Positions 10,248 through 19,398 of a stretch of 64,000 bases of DNA are shown here, in pieces. Source of the DNA: Leptospiraceae bacterium. GTDB taxonomy: Bacteria; Spirochaetota; Leptospiria; Leptospirales; Leptospiraceae. The DNA is taken from the NCBI GenBank assembly GCA_016711485.1, contig JADJSX010000006.1, positions 1 through 64,000 of the forward strand, in the 5' to 3' direction. A program made the translations under genes and the position numbers. The notes under the pieces were generated by a model. The model saw only the letters and a program-made list of their open reading frames with translations, ran no database searches and had not been told where the DNA came from. Each line of letters starts with the position of its first letter. The stretch's first letter is position 1.

Positions 10248-10361
10248 CGACTAAAAATATACCTAGAAACGGCATTTCCCTCTGTTAAACCCAATAATTA
10301 TGTGGTAAATTATAGTATAATTAATCTGAATAAAATTAGCTGCAAATAGTTTGATTCCTAT

Positions 10362-10389
10362 TTGTCTAATTAAAGTAGAGTGTTATACT
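10362..10389 (+). promoter_or_regulatory. Promoter of DUF1554 lipoprotein gene
   Basis: TTGTCT (10362-10367), 16 bases, TATACT (10384-10389). The spacing and flanks match the promoter of the preceding paralogue, so the duplication included the regulatory region. Confidence 0.6.
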
Positions 10390-10409
10390 TTATAGGTGAT
10401 TAGAAAAAA

Positions 10410-11813
10410 ATGAAAAACATAAATAAGATTTTGTATATTACCATATTTCTATCCATTTTTTGTAAGCCAACCATTGATCGGACGAATTTTCCATTTTTAT
10501 TTTCTTTATTAAATTCTAAAGATGCATCCAATTCTTTGACTTATCCGCAATCTAATATAGTAATTGCGATGAATATGCCGGTTACTATTACACCGACTTC
10601 CAATTTTTCTATTACTTCTTGTACGATAACACCTACGCTGCCAGTCGGATTGGCGTTGGACAATTCCTGCATTATTTCAGGAACTCCTACTGGAACTCAG
10701 CCAGTTACAAGTTACAGCATTACGGCTAACAATTCATCCCCAACTGCAACTGTTGTAATTCAAATCGAAATAGTAACTGCACCATCTGGATTAAATTATG
10801 GCGGCCCATATTCTTTTACCAATGGTATAGGAATACCTTCTATTTTTCCGACAGTTACAGGAACAGTAACTTCCTATTCGATAACTCCTAGCCTACCAAC
10901 TGGTCTTTCTTTGAACTCAGGTACTGGTGTAATTTCTGGCGTGCCAAATGCTCTCAGTCCTTCTACCGGTTATACTGCAGTTGCAGCAAATCCAGCGGGT
11001 AATACAACTTATAATTTTACGATTACGGTAGTGGAGCCAGTTCCCTCTGGGCTCGCATATCCTGGGGGGCCCTTTAGTATTTATGAATTTTCGGCAATTA
11101 CATTGGCTCCCAATGTTGTAGGAAATATTACTGCTTGTTCTGCTTCGCCAACTTTACCCGCCGGTCTCTCGCTACTTCAAACGAGTTGTAAAATTACTGG
11201 CACTCCGACTACCTTACAGAGTAGCACTACGTACACGATCACCCCTTCCAATTCAGGTGGGGCGGGTGCACCTATAACTCTCGCAATTGCAATTGTTGTT
11301 AACCCCTTCAAAAAAATATTTGTTACCAATTCGGGTTATTTACCGGGAACTGATTTTACCAATCCTTCAACGGCGGATAGTCTTTGCAATGCTGATGCCG
11401 GAAAACCGGGAGGTGGGACTTACAAAGCAATGATTGTCGTGGCTACGGCTAGAGTTGCCTGCACTACTTCTAATTGCAGTGTAGGTAATTTAGGTGAACA
11501 TATTGATTGGGTATTCCTTCCGAATACGACCTATTATCAGAACGATGGGGTAACACCGATTGCTAGCACCACTGCAAATGGACTGATGCCTGCAGTTTTT
11601 ACGAATTCAATTAGTCCGTCAAGTTCAGAATATTGGACAGGCTTGAATAGTGATTGGTCAACTGGTTTAAATAATTGTGTAAATTGGACAACAAGTGCAG
11701 CTCAGAGTAGTGGTGGGGGTTTTTCTCCCAATAATTCGACTGGTCTATTTACAGATAGTTTGGGGGCAGTCAGTTGTGCTGCAGCAAGGAAATTACTTTG
11801 TGTGCAGCAATAG
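10410..11813 (+). CDS. Lipoprotein with Ig-like repeats and C-terminal DUF1554 domain
   Basis: 467 residues. The signal sequence ends in FLSIFCK, giving a lipidated Cys. Three Ig-like He_PIG modules follow (about 45-120, 125-205 and 210-290), each with the SLPTGLSLNSGTGVISG type of strand-turn. From about residue 297 the protein has a DUF1554 domain: FVTNSGYLPGTDF, SLCNADAGKPGG, YKAMIVV, a WTGLNSDW segment and paired cysteines ending in KLLCVQQ. DUF1554 is known mainly from Leptospira surface lipoproteins, often on Ig-like stalks, where it is thought to act at the cell surface; its ligand is not known. The gene has its own promoter and is followed by a stem-loop. Confidence 0.85.
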   Translation: MKNINKILYITIFLSIFCKPTIDRTNFPFLFSLLNSKDASNSLTYPQSNIVIAMNMPVTITPTSNFSITSCTITPTLPVGLALDNSCIISGTPTGTQPVTSYSITANNSSPTATVVIQIEIVTAPSGLNYGGPYSFTNGIGIPSIFPTVTGTVTSYSITPSLPTGLSLNSGTGVISGVPNALSPSTGYTAVAANPAGNTTYNFTITVVEPVPSGLAYPGGPFSIYEFSAITLAPNVVGNITACSASPTLPAGLSLLQTSCKITGTPTTLQSSTTYTITPSNSGGAGAPITLAIAIVVNPFKKIFVTNSGYLPGTDFTNPSTADSLCNADAGKPGGGTYKAMIVVATARVACTTSNCSVGNLGEHIDWVFLPNTTYYQNDGVTPIASTTANGLMPAVFTNSISPSSSEYWTGLNSDWSTGLNNCVNWTTSAAQSSGGGFSPNNSTGLFTDSLGAVSCAAARKLLCVQQ

Positions 11814-11828
11814 TTAATTGAATGATTT

Positions 11829-11860
11829 GAGCACAAAACGTCCAGTAACCGCTTGTGCTC
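11829..11860 (+). terminator. Stem-loop downstream of DUF1554 lipoprotein gene
   Basis: A perfect 8-base stem, GAGCACAA (11829-11836) and TTGTGCTC (11853-11860), with a 16-base loop, 15 bases after the stop codon. No long T run follows, so it may protect the 3' end rather than terminate. Confidence 0.4.
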
Positions 11861-11969
11861 GATTTGTAGTCTAGTCAATAATGACGAACCATAGACGACT
11901 TATTTGTAGACTATCACCTCGAAATTATATACTCCATTCCTAATTCCTAATTTACTTTTTTCCAGTTGA

Positions 11970-12680
11970 TTGATTTGTATCTTTGTAGATAGTTTTCTAG
12001 GAGATATAACCATCAAAACCATCAAAATTCAAAATCTAAAGAAGTCATACAATTTCGGAAAAAATAAAATTGAAGTCCTAAAAGGGATTAATGTCGAATT
12101 GCCGCTTGGGAAATTAGTTACGTTGATGGGACCTTCTGGATCTGGAAAGTCAACACTTATGCATATACTTTCAGGAATCGATAAACCGGAAGAGGGGAGT
12201 GTGTTCTTAGATGAAGAGGAAGTCTCCGCTTTTTCTGAAGATAAAATTACTCAATACAGACGTAACAAAATCGGGATTATATTTCAGTTTTTTAATTTAA
12301 TGCCATACCTTTCCAGTGTGGAAAATGTGTCTTTGCCGCTATACCTTGCAGGAAAAGGAAAAAAAGAATCGCACGAGTTGGCTAAAGAGTCTCTTTCTCT
12401 GGTTGGACTTTCGGATAGACTTACTCATAAACCGTACGAACTTTCCGGTGGGGAACAACAACGAGTAGCCATTGCACGCTCGATTGTAAATCGTCCTGAG
12501 ATTATATTTGCCGACGAACCTACTGGAAATCTAGATACGGAAAATTCCAATCGAATTATGGAACTTCTCATCCATTTACAAAAAGAGCGCGGTTTTACGA
12601 TCGTAATGGTTACGCATAACGCTGAAATTGGAGCGATGGGTGATATTCAATTGAAAATGAAAGACGGGAAATTAGTTTGA
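11970..12680 (+). CDS. ABC transporter ATPase, LolD/MacB type
   Basis: The ATP-hydrolysing subunit of a MacB/LolCDE-class transporter. Visible motifs: Walker A (GPSGSGKST), Q-loop (FQFFNLMPYLSSVENV), signature LSGGEQQRVAIARS, Walker B (IIFADEPTG) with the D-loop NLDT, and the H-loop Thr-His (MVTHN). The only conventional start in frame is TTG at 11970, which has no ribosome-binding site. An AGGAG at 11999-12003 lies 8 bases before an ATC codon at 12012, which would give the family-like N-terminus KTIKIQNLKKSY, so initiation at ATC (222 residues) is a real possibility. The stop overlaps the permease start (TTGA, 4 bases), showing tight coupling. Confidence 0.9.
   Translation: MICIFVDSFLGDITIKTIKIQNLKKSYNFGKNKIEVLKGINVELPLGKLVTLMGPSGSGKSTLMHILSGIDKPEEGSVFLDEEEVSAFSEDKITQYRRNKIGIIFQFFNLMPYLSSVENVSLPLYLAGKGKKESHELAKESLSLVGLSDRLTHKPYELSGGEQQRVAIARSIVNRPEIIFADEPTGNLDTENSNRIMELLIHLQKERGFTIVMVTHNAEIGAMGDIQLKMKDGKLV
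11999..12003 (+). promoter_or_regulatory. Ribosome-binding site implying an AUC start at 12012
   Basis: AGGAG with an 8-base gap to ATC (12012-12014). No ATG, GTG or TTG occurs in frame between here and the conserved nucleotide-binding domain, so this site bears on the choice of start for the ABC ATPase. Confidence 0.45.
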
Positions 12681-15220
12681 ATCATCGTTTAACATATCTT
12701 TTTTTGGTAGAATATTTTAGAACTCATAAGGTAAAAACTTTTTTTTCCCTTTTGGGAATAATACTCAGTGTAGCATTATTTGTAACAACGACGTTCAATG
12801 GAGAAAGAGCAGAGAAAACTTTGGTTGATTTCTCTTTAGGATATTTCGGCGATAAGTTCCAAGCAAAGATAAAAAATCAAAATGATAGAATTGGAATAGA
12901 AGATTCAGTAATTGAAAAAATTTTTTATGACGAGGATCTTCGTTTTATTCAAGGGATTTCTCCTCGAATTCAAAAATCAGTTACAATTTTAGATGAAACG
13001 AGTAAGGAAAAGAATGCAAATGGAATTAATGTAATTTACCAAGGGATTGATTTAATAAAAGAAACATCCGAAATAAAGTTAAAACCAACTAAATCTTGCG
13101 AGAATTCCTCTTGTGAAAATACAAAAACTTTTATAAGCTCTGCCCTTTATGAAAAGTTAGGAAAAACTAATTTTTCATTTTTATTTGATGGAGTCTATTA
13201 CAAAGTTGATGATGCAGAAGTAATCGATTCAGAAGGAGGAATTTTTATATTAGAAGATTTGAGTTTTACAAAAGAACGATTTGGGCGAATAAATTACAGT
13301 TTTTTATTACTTTCTATTCCAGACTTAAACCAAAAGAATTTGGCATTATTAAAATCAAAAGTAAATTTGTATTACCCGTTATTTGATATAGAAACATCAG
13401 AAGAAATTCGCGCACGTGCAACAAATGTTTTAAAGTCGTTTCACTTAAACTTAATTATAATATCTATGATATCAGTCCTGATTGCTTTCTTTATGGTTTC
13501 CAATACTATGAGTGGGATTTTTATTAACCGCAAACGAGAACTTGGAATTTTGCGTTGCCTTGGGACAAGTAGGGGAGAAAATCTATTTTTATTTCTTTTA
13601 CAATCTTTAATTTTAGGTATTCTCGGTACTTGTTTTGGAATTTTACTAGGTGTATTTTTTTCTAAGTATTCTTTTTTTAATGGAGAGTCTACAGTAACTG
13701 ATATGAATCAATCCATTTCGTACAGTAGATTGCCATTACGAATTATTGTAATTAGCTCCATCATTGGCGTAATTGGTTCTCTTGTTTCGGGGTTATTTCC
13801 TGCTATCCGCTCATCTCGATTACAGCCAATTACAATTGTAAGAGAAGATCCGAATCTTTTGCCTAGTTTTAGTTATAGGCTTTTGTTTTACTTTGGATTA
13901 GGTATTATATTTCTAGCCTATTTGTGTTCTAATATTAAACTTTCATTTTCTATTCCTGTTTTTGGACTGCTTGCCATTGGTATGATTATAATTGGGCAAA
14001 CACTTTGTTTTCCTTATTTAATGCAATTATTTATGAAAAAAGTAAATTGGATTTTGGGATTTACAAAAGATTCATTTATAGAACTTCGAATTGGTTTTGA
14101 GGAAGTTTTGCAAAATGCTTCCAAAAATACTCTTACGGCTGCCACGTTAATGCTTGGGGTTTCTCTTATTATCTCCTTGTCCGTATTGACTGGTAGTTAC
14201 GAAAAGTCTATTATAGATTGGACAGATAGAGAGTTTCCATTTGATTATTCTATTATCAATCAAACTGATTTAGATACAGGGACTGATTATGGAATTCCAG
14301 TTTCTCTAAGAGATACAATTTCGAAAATAGAAAATATAGAAGAAGTTGATGTATTTATTTTAAATACAAAAGCAGAAGTAGGGGATAAAATTTTTACAAT
14401 TCATACATATGATATGGAATTGGCGCAGATTCGGGAAACCAAAAAAGGAATCAATTCTTATCCAACTATGGATTATGAAAAAGACATCATTATTTCGGCT
14501 AATATGGCTTATCTGAACAATTTAAAAATTGGAGATCATTTAAAAATAAATTCCAATATTGGAATTCAAGAACTTAACATCGTAGGAACCAAAGAGCATT
14601 TTTTTTCCGAAAATGGTACAATTATGATGGACTATAGACTTTTTGAAAAATTGTTCGGAATAGATTCTTATCGCTCTATTCGTGTGAACTTAATAGATAA
14701 AACAAATTCAGCCAATACAATAAAAATACTAGAAGAAGCGATTGCTTTTGATTCAAATTTAAAAATTATTAATTCACAGGAACTAAAAGAAATTTACATC
14801 GGAGGAGTGCGAAAGGTTTTTAAAGTTTTAGAATCTCTCAAGTATACAGCTGCCGTTATCGCATTTGTTTCGCTTTTTTCTTCGATTCTTTATAATTTAG
14901 GAGATAAACTTCGCTTTTTCGGAGTTATTCGATCGATCGGTGGAGGGGAAATTCAATTACAAAAAATTATTTTTGCTGAAAACTTGTTTTTAACTTTTTT
15001 TGGAACTTTCATGGGAGTTGTATCCTCTTTTTTATTAAATCCGATTATCATCTATATAATCAATAAATCCGCCTTTGGTTGGACTCTTACAGTGGAGATT
15101 CCATATATATTGATAGGTTTTTGCTTTATTTCTGTCCCATTCGTTACATTTTTAGGGACTTTGTATCCATTTTTCTTGTTAAAAAAATTAAGTTTACGAG
15201 AAATCCTTTCCTATGAATGA
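12677..15220 (+). CDS. ABC transporter permease with two FtsX domains
   Basis: 847 residues, starting at TTG inside the ATPase stop. The layout is that of large MacB-type permeases: an N-terminal TM helix (about 17-37), a periplasmic domain, a three-helix FtsX block (about 255-390 with NTMSGIFINRKRELGILRCLG), two further helices near 395-440, a second periplasmic domain, and a final FtsX block (about 715-845, FGVIRSIGGGEIQLQKI and a Leu-rich end SLREILSYE). With the preceding ATPase it probably moves lipoproteins or other hydrophobic molecules across the envelope. No membrane-fusion partner is encoded next to it. The substrate is unknown. Confidence 0.88.
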   Translation: MNHRLTYLFLVEYFRTHKVKTFFSLLGIILSVALFVTTTFNGERAEKTLVDFSLGYFGDKFQAKIKNQNDRIGIEDSVIEKIFYDEDLRFIQGISPRIQKSVTILDETSKEKNANGINVIYQGIDLIKETSEIKLKPTKSCENSSCENTKTFISSALYEKLGKTNFSFLFDGVYYKVDDAEVIDSEGGIFILEDLSFTKERFGRINYSFLLLSIPDLNQKNLALLKSKVNLYYPLFDIETSEEIRARATNVLKSFHLNLIIISMISVLIAFFMVSNTMSGIFINRKRELGILRCLGTSRGENLFLFLLQSLILGILGTCFGILLGVFFSKYSFFNGESTVTDMNQSISYSRLPLRIIVISSIIGVIGSLVSGLFPAIRSSRLQPITIVREDPNLLPSFSYRLLFYFGLGIIFLAYLCSNIKLSFSIPVFGLLAIGMIIIGQTLCFPYLMQLFMKKVNWILGFTKDSFIELRIGFEEVLQNASKNTLTAATLMLGVSLIISLSVLTGSYEKSIIDWTDREFPFDYSIINQTDLDTGTDYGIPVSLRDTISKIENIEEVDVFILNTKAEVGDKIFTIHTYDMELAQIRETKKGINSYPTMDYEKDIIISANMAYLNNLKIGDHLKINSNIGIQELNIVGTKEHFFSENGTIMMDYRLFEKLFGIDSYRSIRVNLIDKTNSANTIKILEEAIAFDSNLKIINSQELKEIYIGGVRKVFKVLESLKYTAAVIAFVSLFSSILYNLGDKLRFFGVIRSIGGGEIQLQKIIFAENLFLTFFGTFMGVVSSFLLNPIIIYIINKSAFGWTLTVEIPYILIGFCFISVPFVTFLGTLYPFFLLKKLSLREILSYE

Positions 15221-15247
15221 TTCGGAAATACCGAAAATATAAATATT

Positions 15248-16129
15248 ATGTCTGTCTCAAATATCAAAATTTTACAAGATATCGCAAATCAAATAAAGGA
15301 AGAAAACATACGTGGACGGGAGAGAATTCCCACGTCGGAAACTTTTATTAAACGAATGATGACCTTACATTCTAGAAGTGCAGAAGATATTAAGTTTTAT
15401 CTCGATCAACTCAAGGAATTACATTATATCTTTATTCTAAGTGTTGTCTCATCTGATCCAGCTTTATTTGTACAAGGTGTGGATTCGTATGTATATGCAG
15501 ATCAAACTATTTTGAGTGAGCTGAAACATTACACAGAACAAAGACTCACACAAATTTATGAGAGCACTTATTATAAACGAAAATCTGGATTCCAAATTAT
15601 TCGAGAACTCTTACCAAAAATTAGAGAGTTTAATAATACGCAATTAGGTAGAACTTTAAATGAAGCAATTATGCTTGACGAATACATTCGATTAATCGCG
15701 ACGAATGCATTTGAGTATACTGATTCTTGGCGAAAAGAAAAACTTTATAAACTTTACAGAGAAGAAGAACCATCGTATGAAACTGATTATGATTACGATA
15801 ACACTGCTGGATATTCGTCTTCTACGGAACGAAGATATATGGATCCGGGTAATAGTAAATGGTCGAAAGCTGTAAATCAATTTTCGATTCGATTTTTGAT
15901 TCGAATTCATTTTCGAAAATATGAATTTGATGTAGTCAAAAAATTAGTGCAAACTTCAAAAATTTCAATGTTAGATGATTTGATTTATGTTCGAAATCTG
16001 CTTAAAGAATTGGAACAACAACTTGATAAGGATACTATTCTAAAATATCATGTTGATAAAATAATAGAGCTAAGGCGTATTACCCAAGCGAAAATTAATA
16101 TTCTTCGAAAAATTCAACAAAGTGTGTAA
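15248..16129 (+). CDS. Conserved-looking cytoplasmic protein of unknown function
   Basis: 293 residues, not recognised. It has no signal peptide or membrane segment. The N-terminal 80 residues look helical, with the turn TFIKRMMTLHSRSAEDIKFYL and a possible winged-helix-like outline. A Tyr/Asp/Ser-rich loop (about 178-205, YETDYDYDN) separates it from a C-terminal helical region rich in Lys and Leu. It lies 27 bases after the ABC permease on the same strand and could share its transcript. The ATG at 15248 is the first plausible start. The intact frame and average codon use argue for a real gene. Confidence 0.6.
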   Translation: MSVSNIKILQDIANQIKEENIRGRERIPTSETFIKRMMTLHSRSAEDIKFYLDQLKELHYIFILSVVSSDPALFVQGVDSYVYADQTILSELKHYTEQRLTQIYESTYYKRKSGFQIIRELLPKIREFNNTQLGRTLNEAIMLDEYIRLIATNAFEYTDSWRKEKLYKLYREEEPSYETDYDYDNTAGYSSSTERRYMDPGNSKWSKAVNQFSIRFLIRIHFRKYEFDVVKKLVQTSKISMLDDLIYVRNLLKELEQQLDKDTILKYHVDKIIELRRITQAKINILRKIQQSV

Positions 16130-16249
16130 ATTGTATTTCTGCAAAAAGTCGAATGAGAGAAATGATTTATTCAATTGTTTGTTTACAAAATCACTCTTTC
16201 CTTTCGTATTTATGCAAAATTCATAAATTCATTTAGATTATTTAATGAT

Positions 16250-17287
16250 TTATTGTACGTTAGCCGCTAAGTTTTGTTTTTTTACGACAGAATTAAAAGT
16301 TACTTCTTGAAAAAAAGGGTCAAACGGATACTTTAATACTTCTGAATATTGCGCTGCGGCAGTTTTTGTATCTAGGAGTTTGATAGCAGATTCTGCAAAA
16401 TAATAATGCATTTTTTTTAAATACGGAACTTTTTCTTTATTCAAATGATTTGTATCTATGGATTTAAAAATTTTATAGGCCAATGCATATTTTTCCTGAT
16501 GAAAGTATAAAAGTGCTTCCGCGATTTTAGGATTTGGATTCGCGTTTGGATTTTCGATAACAGTTGTGAAATCTAATACGGGAAAAGCAGGTTTTTGTCT
16601 TCTAATAATTGTGGGTAATAAATTTTCATCTAGTTTGTCTGCTTCATTTATATATTCTTTGGCTCTTGTGACGAGTCCTTCTTTCCAATAGATTTCGGCT
16701 AGGTAGATTAACGCTTCATTATTGAACTCACTTTTCCGTACTGCTTGTTTTAAATATCCTTCTGCTTCGAGTTTTTTCCCAAGGTACAAAGAAATTAATC
16801 CTAATTGCAGATAACTTCTGTAATACGCTGGAATAATATTACTTGCTTGTATAAATTCAGACTTAGATTCCTTAAAATTTTTTTGCAAATAAAAAAACCT
16901 TCCGTAATTGTATCTAGCTGGAAAGAATAAAGGATCAAAAGAAATAATTGCGTGTAACATCGAACTAGCCTCAGCCCAATCCCCTCGTTCATTTCTTTCT
17001 AATAGTTCTACCGCTCGATTGTTGAATTCTCCTATATTTGTTATGACAGTATCTTTATAAGAAAATGTACTGAGTGATTTGGGAGGGTTCCCTTTCCACA
17101 TTCTGCCTCTGCACACTACTAAATCATTTTCATTTTTAAAGAAACTTCCTTTGGCAAATTCACCTTTTAAAAAATCGTCTTCTTCTTTTCCCCATAGAAT
17201 TGTTTTGTATTGAATTTCATCAATTACAATACTTTGAGAAAATAGGTTTGGTAATAGAAGCAAAAATAGCAATTGAAAATATAGCAT
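16250..17287 (-). CDS. Secreted TPR-repeat protein
   Basis: 345 residues. The signal peptide (LLFLLLLPNLFSQS) ends near residue 18, so the protein is exported. At least three TPR-like helix pairs are visible between about 90 and 220 (ALIYLAEIYWKEGLVTRAKEYINEA; YYRSYLQLGLISLYLGKKLEAEGYL), with a further pair near 255-330. TPRs mediate protein-protein contacts; the partner is unknown. The start codon is 28 bases from the oppositely oriented ccmA gene, so the two promoters would overlap in this small gap. Confidence 0.75.
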   Translation of the reverse strand: MLYFQLLFLLLLPNLFSQSIVIDEIQYKTILWGKEEDDFLKGEFAKGSFFKNENDLVVCRGRMWKGNPPKSLSTFSYKDTVITNIGEFNNRAVELLERNERGDWAEASSMLHAIISFDPLFFPARYNYGRFFYLQKNFKESKSEFIQASNIIPAYYRSYLQLGLISLYLGKKLEAEGYLKQAVRKSEFNNEALIYLAEIYWKEGLVTRAKEYINEADKLDENLLPTIIRRQKPAFPVLDFTTVIENPNANPNPKIAEALLYFHQEKYALAYKIFKSIDTNHLNKEKVPYLKKMHYYFAESAIKLLDTKTAAAQYSEVLKYPFDPFFQEVTFNSVVKKQNLAANVQ

Positions 17288-17315
17288 AAACTAGAATCCT
17301 GACCTTAGACTTTAT

Positions 17316-17936
17316 ATGAAAACTTCCATTCTCAGTTGTAAAAATCTCTCTTATACTATCGGTTATAAGAAAATTTTTAAAAATATTTCCTTCGAAATTT
17401 TTCCCTCAGAGTTTACACTTTTGACCGGAGAGAACGGGAGTGGGAAAACAAGCCTTTTGAAATTGATTTTGCAATCCACCCATAAAAAGGAATTCAGTTG
17501 GAATACCAATTCTGAATCGGTCAATTTACTTTCCTATTTGGGTCATGAAAATGGACTTTATAGTTCCCTTTCTCTTCGGGAAAATTTAACGTTTTTTAAT
17601 AACATTTTAAAAATTCCAATGCCAAAAGAGCAGGTAGAAAATTTAGTCGCAAAGTTTCAATTGACTAAACGAATGGATGATCCAGTTTCAACGTTTTCGG
17701 AAGGAATGAAAAAAAAATCCGGTATCATTCGGGCTCTTATTGCTCGCCCTTTATTACTTTTATTGGACGAACCTTTGAATGGATTAGATATGCATTCTGT
17801 ACAAGTTTTTTTGAAACTATTACATTCTGATTTTGCGGATACTTCTATTTTACTTGTCGCTCATGAAATAGATAAATTATCATCCTTTGTAAGCAGTAGA
17901 CTGCATATATATAACGGAGAGTTAAACAGTGTTTAG
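17316..17936 (+). CDS. ccmA: Cytochrome c maturation ATPase CcmA
   Basis: 206 residues, a short ABC ATPase as expected for CcmA, which powers release of holo-CcmE during haem delivery to the periplasm. Motifs: Walker A GENGSGKTS (about 38-46), signature FSEGMKKKSGIIRAL, Walker B LLLLDEPLNGLD and an H-loop His in LVAHE. Identification rests on its small size and on the following ccmB and ccmC genes. Its stop overlaps the ccmB start by 8 bases. Confidence 0.87.
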   Translation: MKTSILSCKNLSYTIGYKKIFKNISFEIFPSEFTLLTGENGSGKTSLLKLILQSTHKKEFSWNTNSESVNLLSYLGHENGLYSSLSLRENLTFFNNILKIPMPKEQVENLVAKFQLTKRMDDPVSTFSEGMKKKSGIIRALIARPLLLLLDEPLNGLDMHSVQVFLKLLHSDFADTSILLVAHEIDKLSSFVSSRLHIYNGELNSV

Positions 17937-18585
17937 CTCCTTACTTGTAAAAGAATTTCAACTCATCGGCCGTGCTAAGAATGGACTGATGTCATTAGTT
18001 TCTCTACTTATGGCATTTTTATTTATATTTCATTATTCCTTGGAAAATTCTTCCCCATTAGACACAAATGCAATCATTGGTCTAAAATGGGCTGGAGTAT
18101 TTATTCTATCATTTATATTAATTTCTCAGGTTACTTATGAAGAAAGAGAGTCAGGTGCCTATCGTATTACTCATTTATATGTTCCTTCTCATTTGGAGTT
18201 TTTTGCAAAATCACTAGTGCTTTTTTTCCTATTATTTGTAGTAGAAATATTTTTACTTTTCCTGTTATTTTTATTTTTTGTAAATTTTCATTTTGAATCA
18301 ACGAAACTTTTGGGACAGTTTCTGTATTTACTTCCGGGTACTCTTTCTCTTTCCTTTTTAGGAGTTAGTCTTTCTGCACTTAGTTTTGCGACTCGATTAA
18401 AGGAAGTGGTTCTTCCTATATTACTGATTCCTCTATCGATACCAGTTTTAATTGCGGGAATGGAAGCGGAAAGAAAATACTTTGTATACGGAAAAATAGA
18501 TACGGCATCTCTAATAGTTCTTTTTTCTTTTTCCGTTTTGTATCTTTCGTTAGGACTATTGATGAGAGAAATGGGAGACGATTAA
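17929..18585 (+). CDS. ccmB: Haem exporter protein CcmB
   Basis: 218 residues with six predicted membrane helices, the size and topology of CcmB, the membrane partner of CcmA in cytochrome c maturation System I. Recognisable are the N-terminal LVKEFQLIGRAKNG, the YEERESGAY segment after helix 2 and the LPILLIPLSIPVLIAG helix. The start codon is GTG inside the ccmA coding sequence. ccmC follows after 61 bases. Confidence 0.85.
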   Translation: MFSSLLVKEFQLIGRAKNGLMSLVSLLMAFLFIFHYSLENSSPLDTNAIIGLKWAGVFILSFILISQVTYEERESGAYRITHLYVPSHLEFFAKSLVLFFLLFVVEIFLLFLLFLFFVNFHFESTKLLGQFLYLLPGTLSLSFLGVSLSALSFATRLKEVVLPILLIPLSIPVLIAGMEAERKYFVYGKIDTASLIVLFSFSVLYLSLGLLMREMGDD

Positions 18586-18646
18586 TTATGATAAATGAAT
18601 TGATACATTTGAACAGGAATAGTAGGTATTATAACGAAGGTAAATC

Positions 18647-19348
18647 ATGAGTCAAAGAACTATTCAACTTTATTCTCCAGTATTAGATGTGATTCTATTT
18701 AGTTTGTTACTTATATTATTCCCTGTTGCTGTATTTTTGGGACAGTATTATCCGAACGTTATTTTAGAACAAGGGTTATCGCACCGAATATTTTATTTTC
18801 ACGTGTCAGTCGCTTGGGTCGCATTGTATGCGCCGGCGTTTTCTTCTATATTTGGAATAATCTATATTATCCGCAGAGAACCAAAATGGGATACTCTGTC
18901 ATTTAGTATGAGTAAACTTGCTTTAATTTTTTCTATATTGGTTTTATTTTCTGGTCCGATTTGGGCTTATAGTGCGTGGGGAACTGCATGGGATTGGTCG
19001 GATGCAAGGCTTCAGTCTTTTTTTATTTTGGTAGTAAGTCTTTTTTCCTATTTTATTTTTAGAAGTTTGATTGTAGATTTGAATAAAAAATCTTTGTATT
19101 CTTCTTTTTTGAGCGTATTATGCGCATTAAACGCAGTTTTAACATGGGGAGCAATTCGTTGGGTCGAAAATCCGGGTAACCATCCCGGTTCAGTTCTCGG
19201 AAAAGGGGGAATGGATAAAGATATGAAGGAAACGTTTTGGATCAATATTTTAGCATATCATATTCTATTTTTGATACTATTTTTAATAATTTATAGAAAA
19301 GATAAATTAGATGCAAAATTAATTCAAGTCCGCGAGGAAATGGAATAA
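18647..19348 (+). CDS. ccmC: Haem exporter protein CcmC
   Basis: 233 residues with six membrane helices. The Trp-rich haem-handling segment WGTAWDWSDARL lies in the periplasmic loop after helix 3. The two conserved His residues sit before and after it, in FYFHVSVAW and AYHILF. CcmC binds haem and attaches it to CcmE. No ccmE, ccmF, ccmG or ccmH follows; purC starts after a 50-base gap, so the remainder of System I must be elsewhere. Confidence 0.88.
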   Translation: MSQRTIQLYSPVLDVILFSLLLILFPVAVFLGQYYPNVILEQGLSHRIFYFHVSVAWVALYAPAFSSIFGIIYIIRREPKWDTLSFSMSKLALIFSILVLFSGPIWAYSAWGTAWDWSDARLQSFFILVVSLFSYFIFRSLIVDLNKKSLYSSFLSVLCALNAVLTWGAIRWVENPGNHPGSVLGKGGMDKDMKETFWINILAYHILFLILFLIIYRKDKLDAKLIQVREEME

Positions 19349-19398
19349 TATAAGAATGACACAGATGGAAATGGATAGGAAGTTAATTAAGGAGCGAA

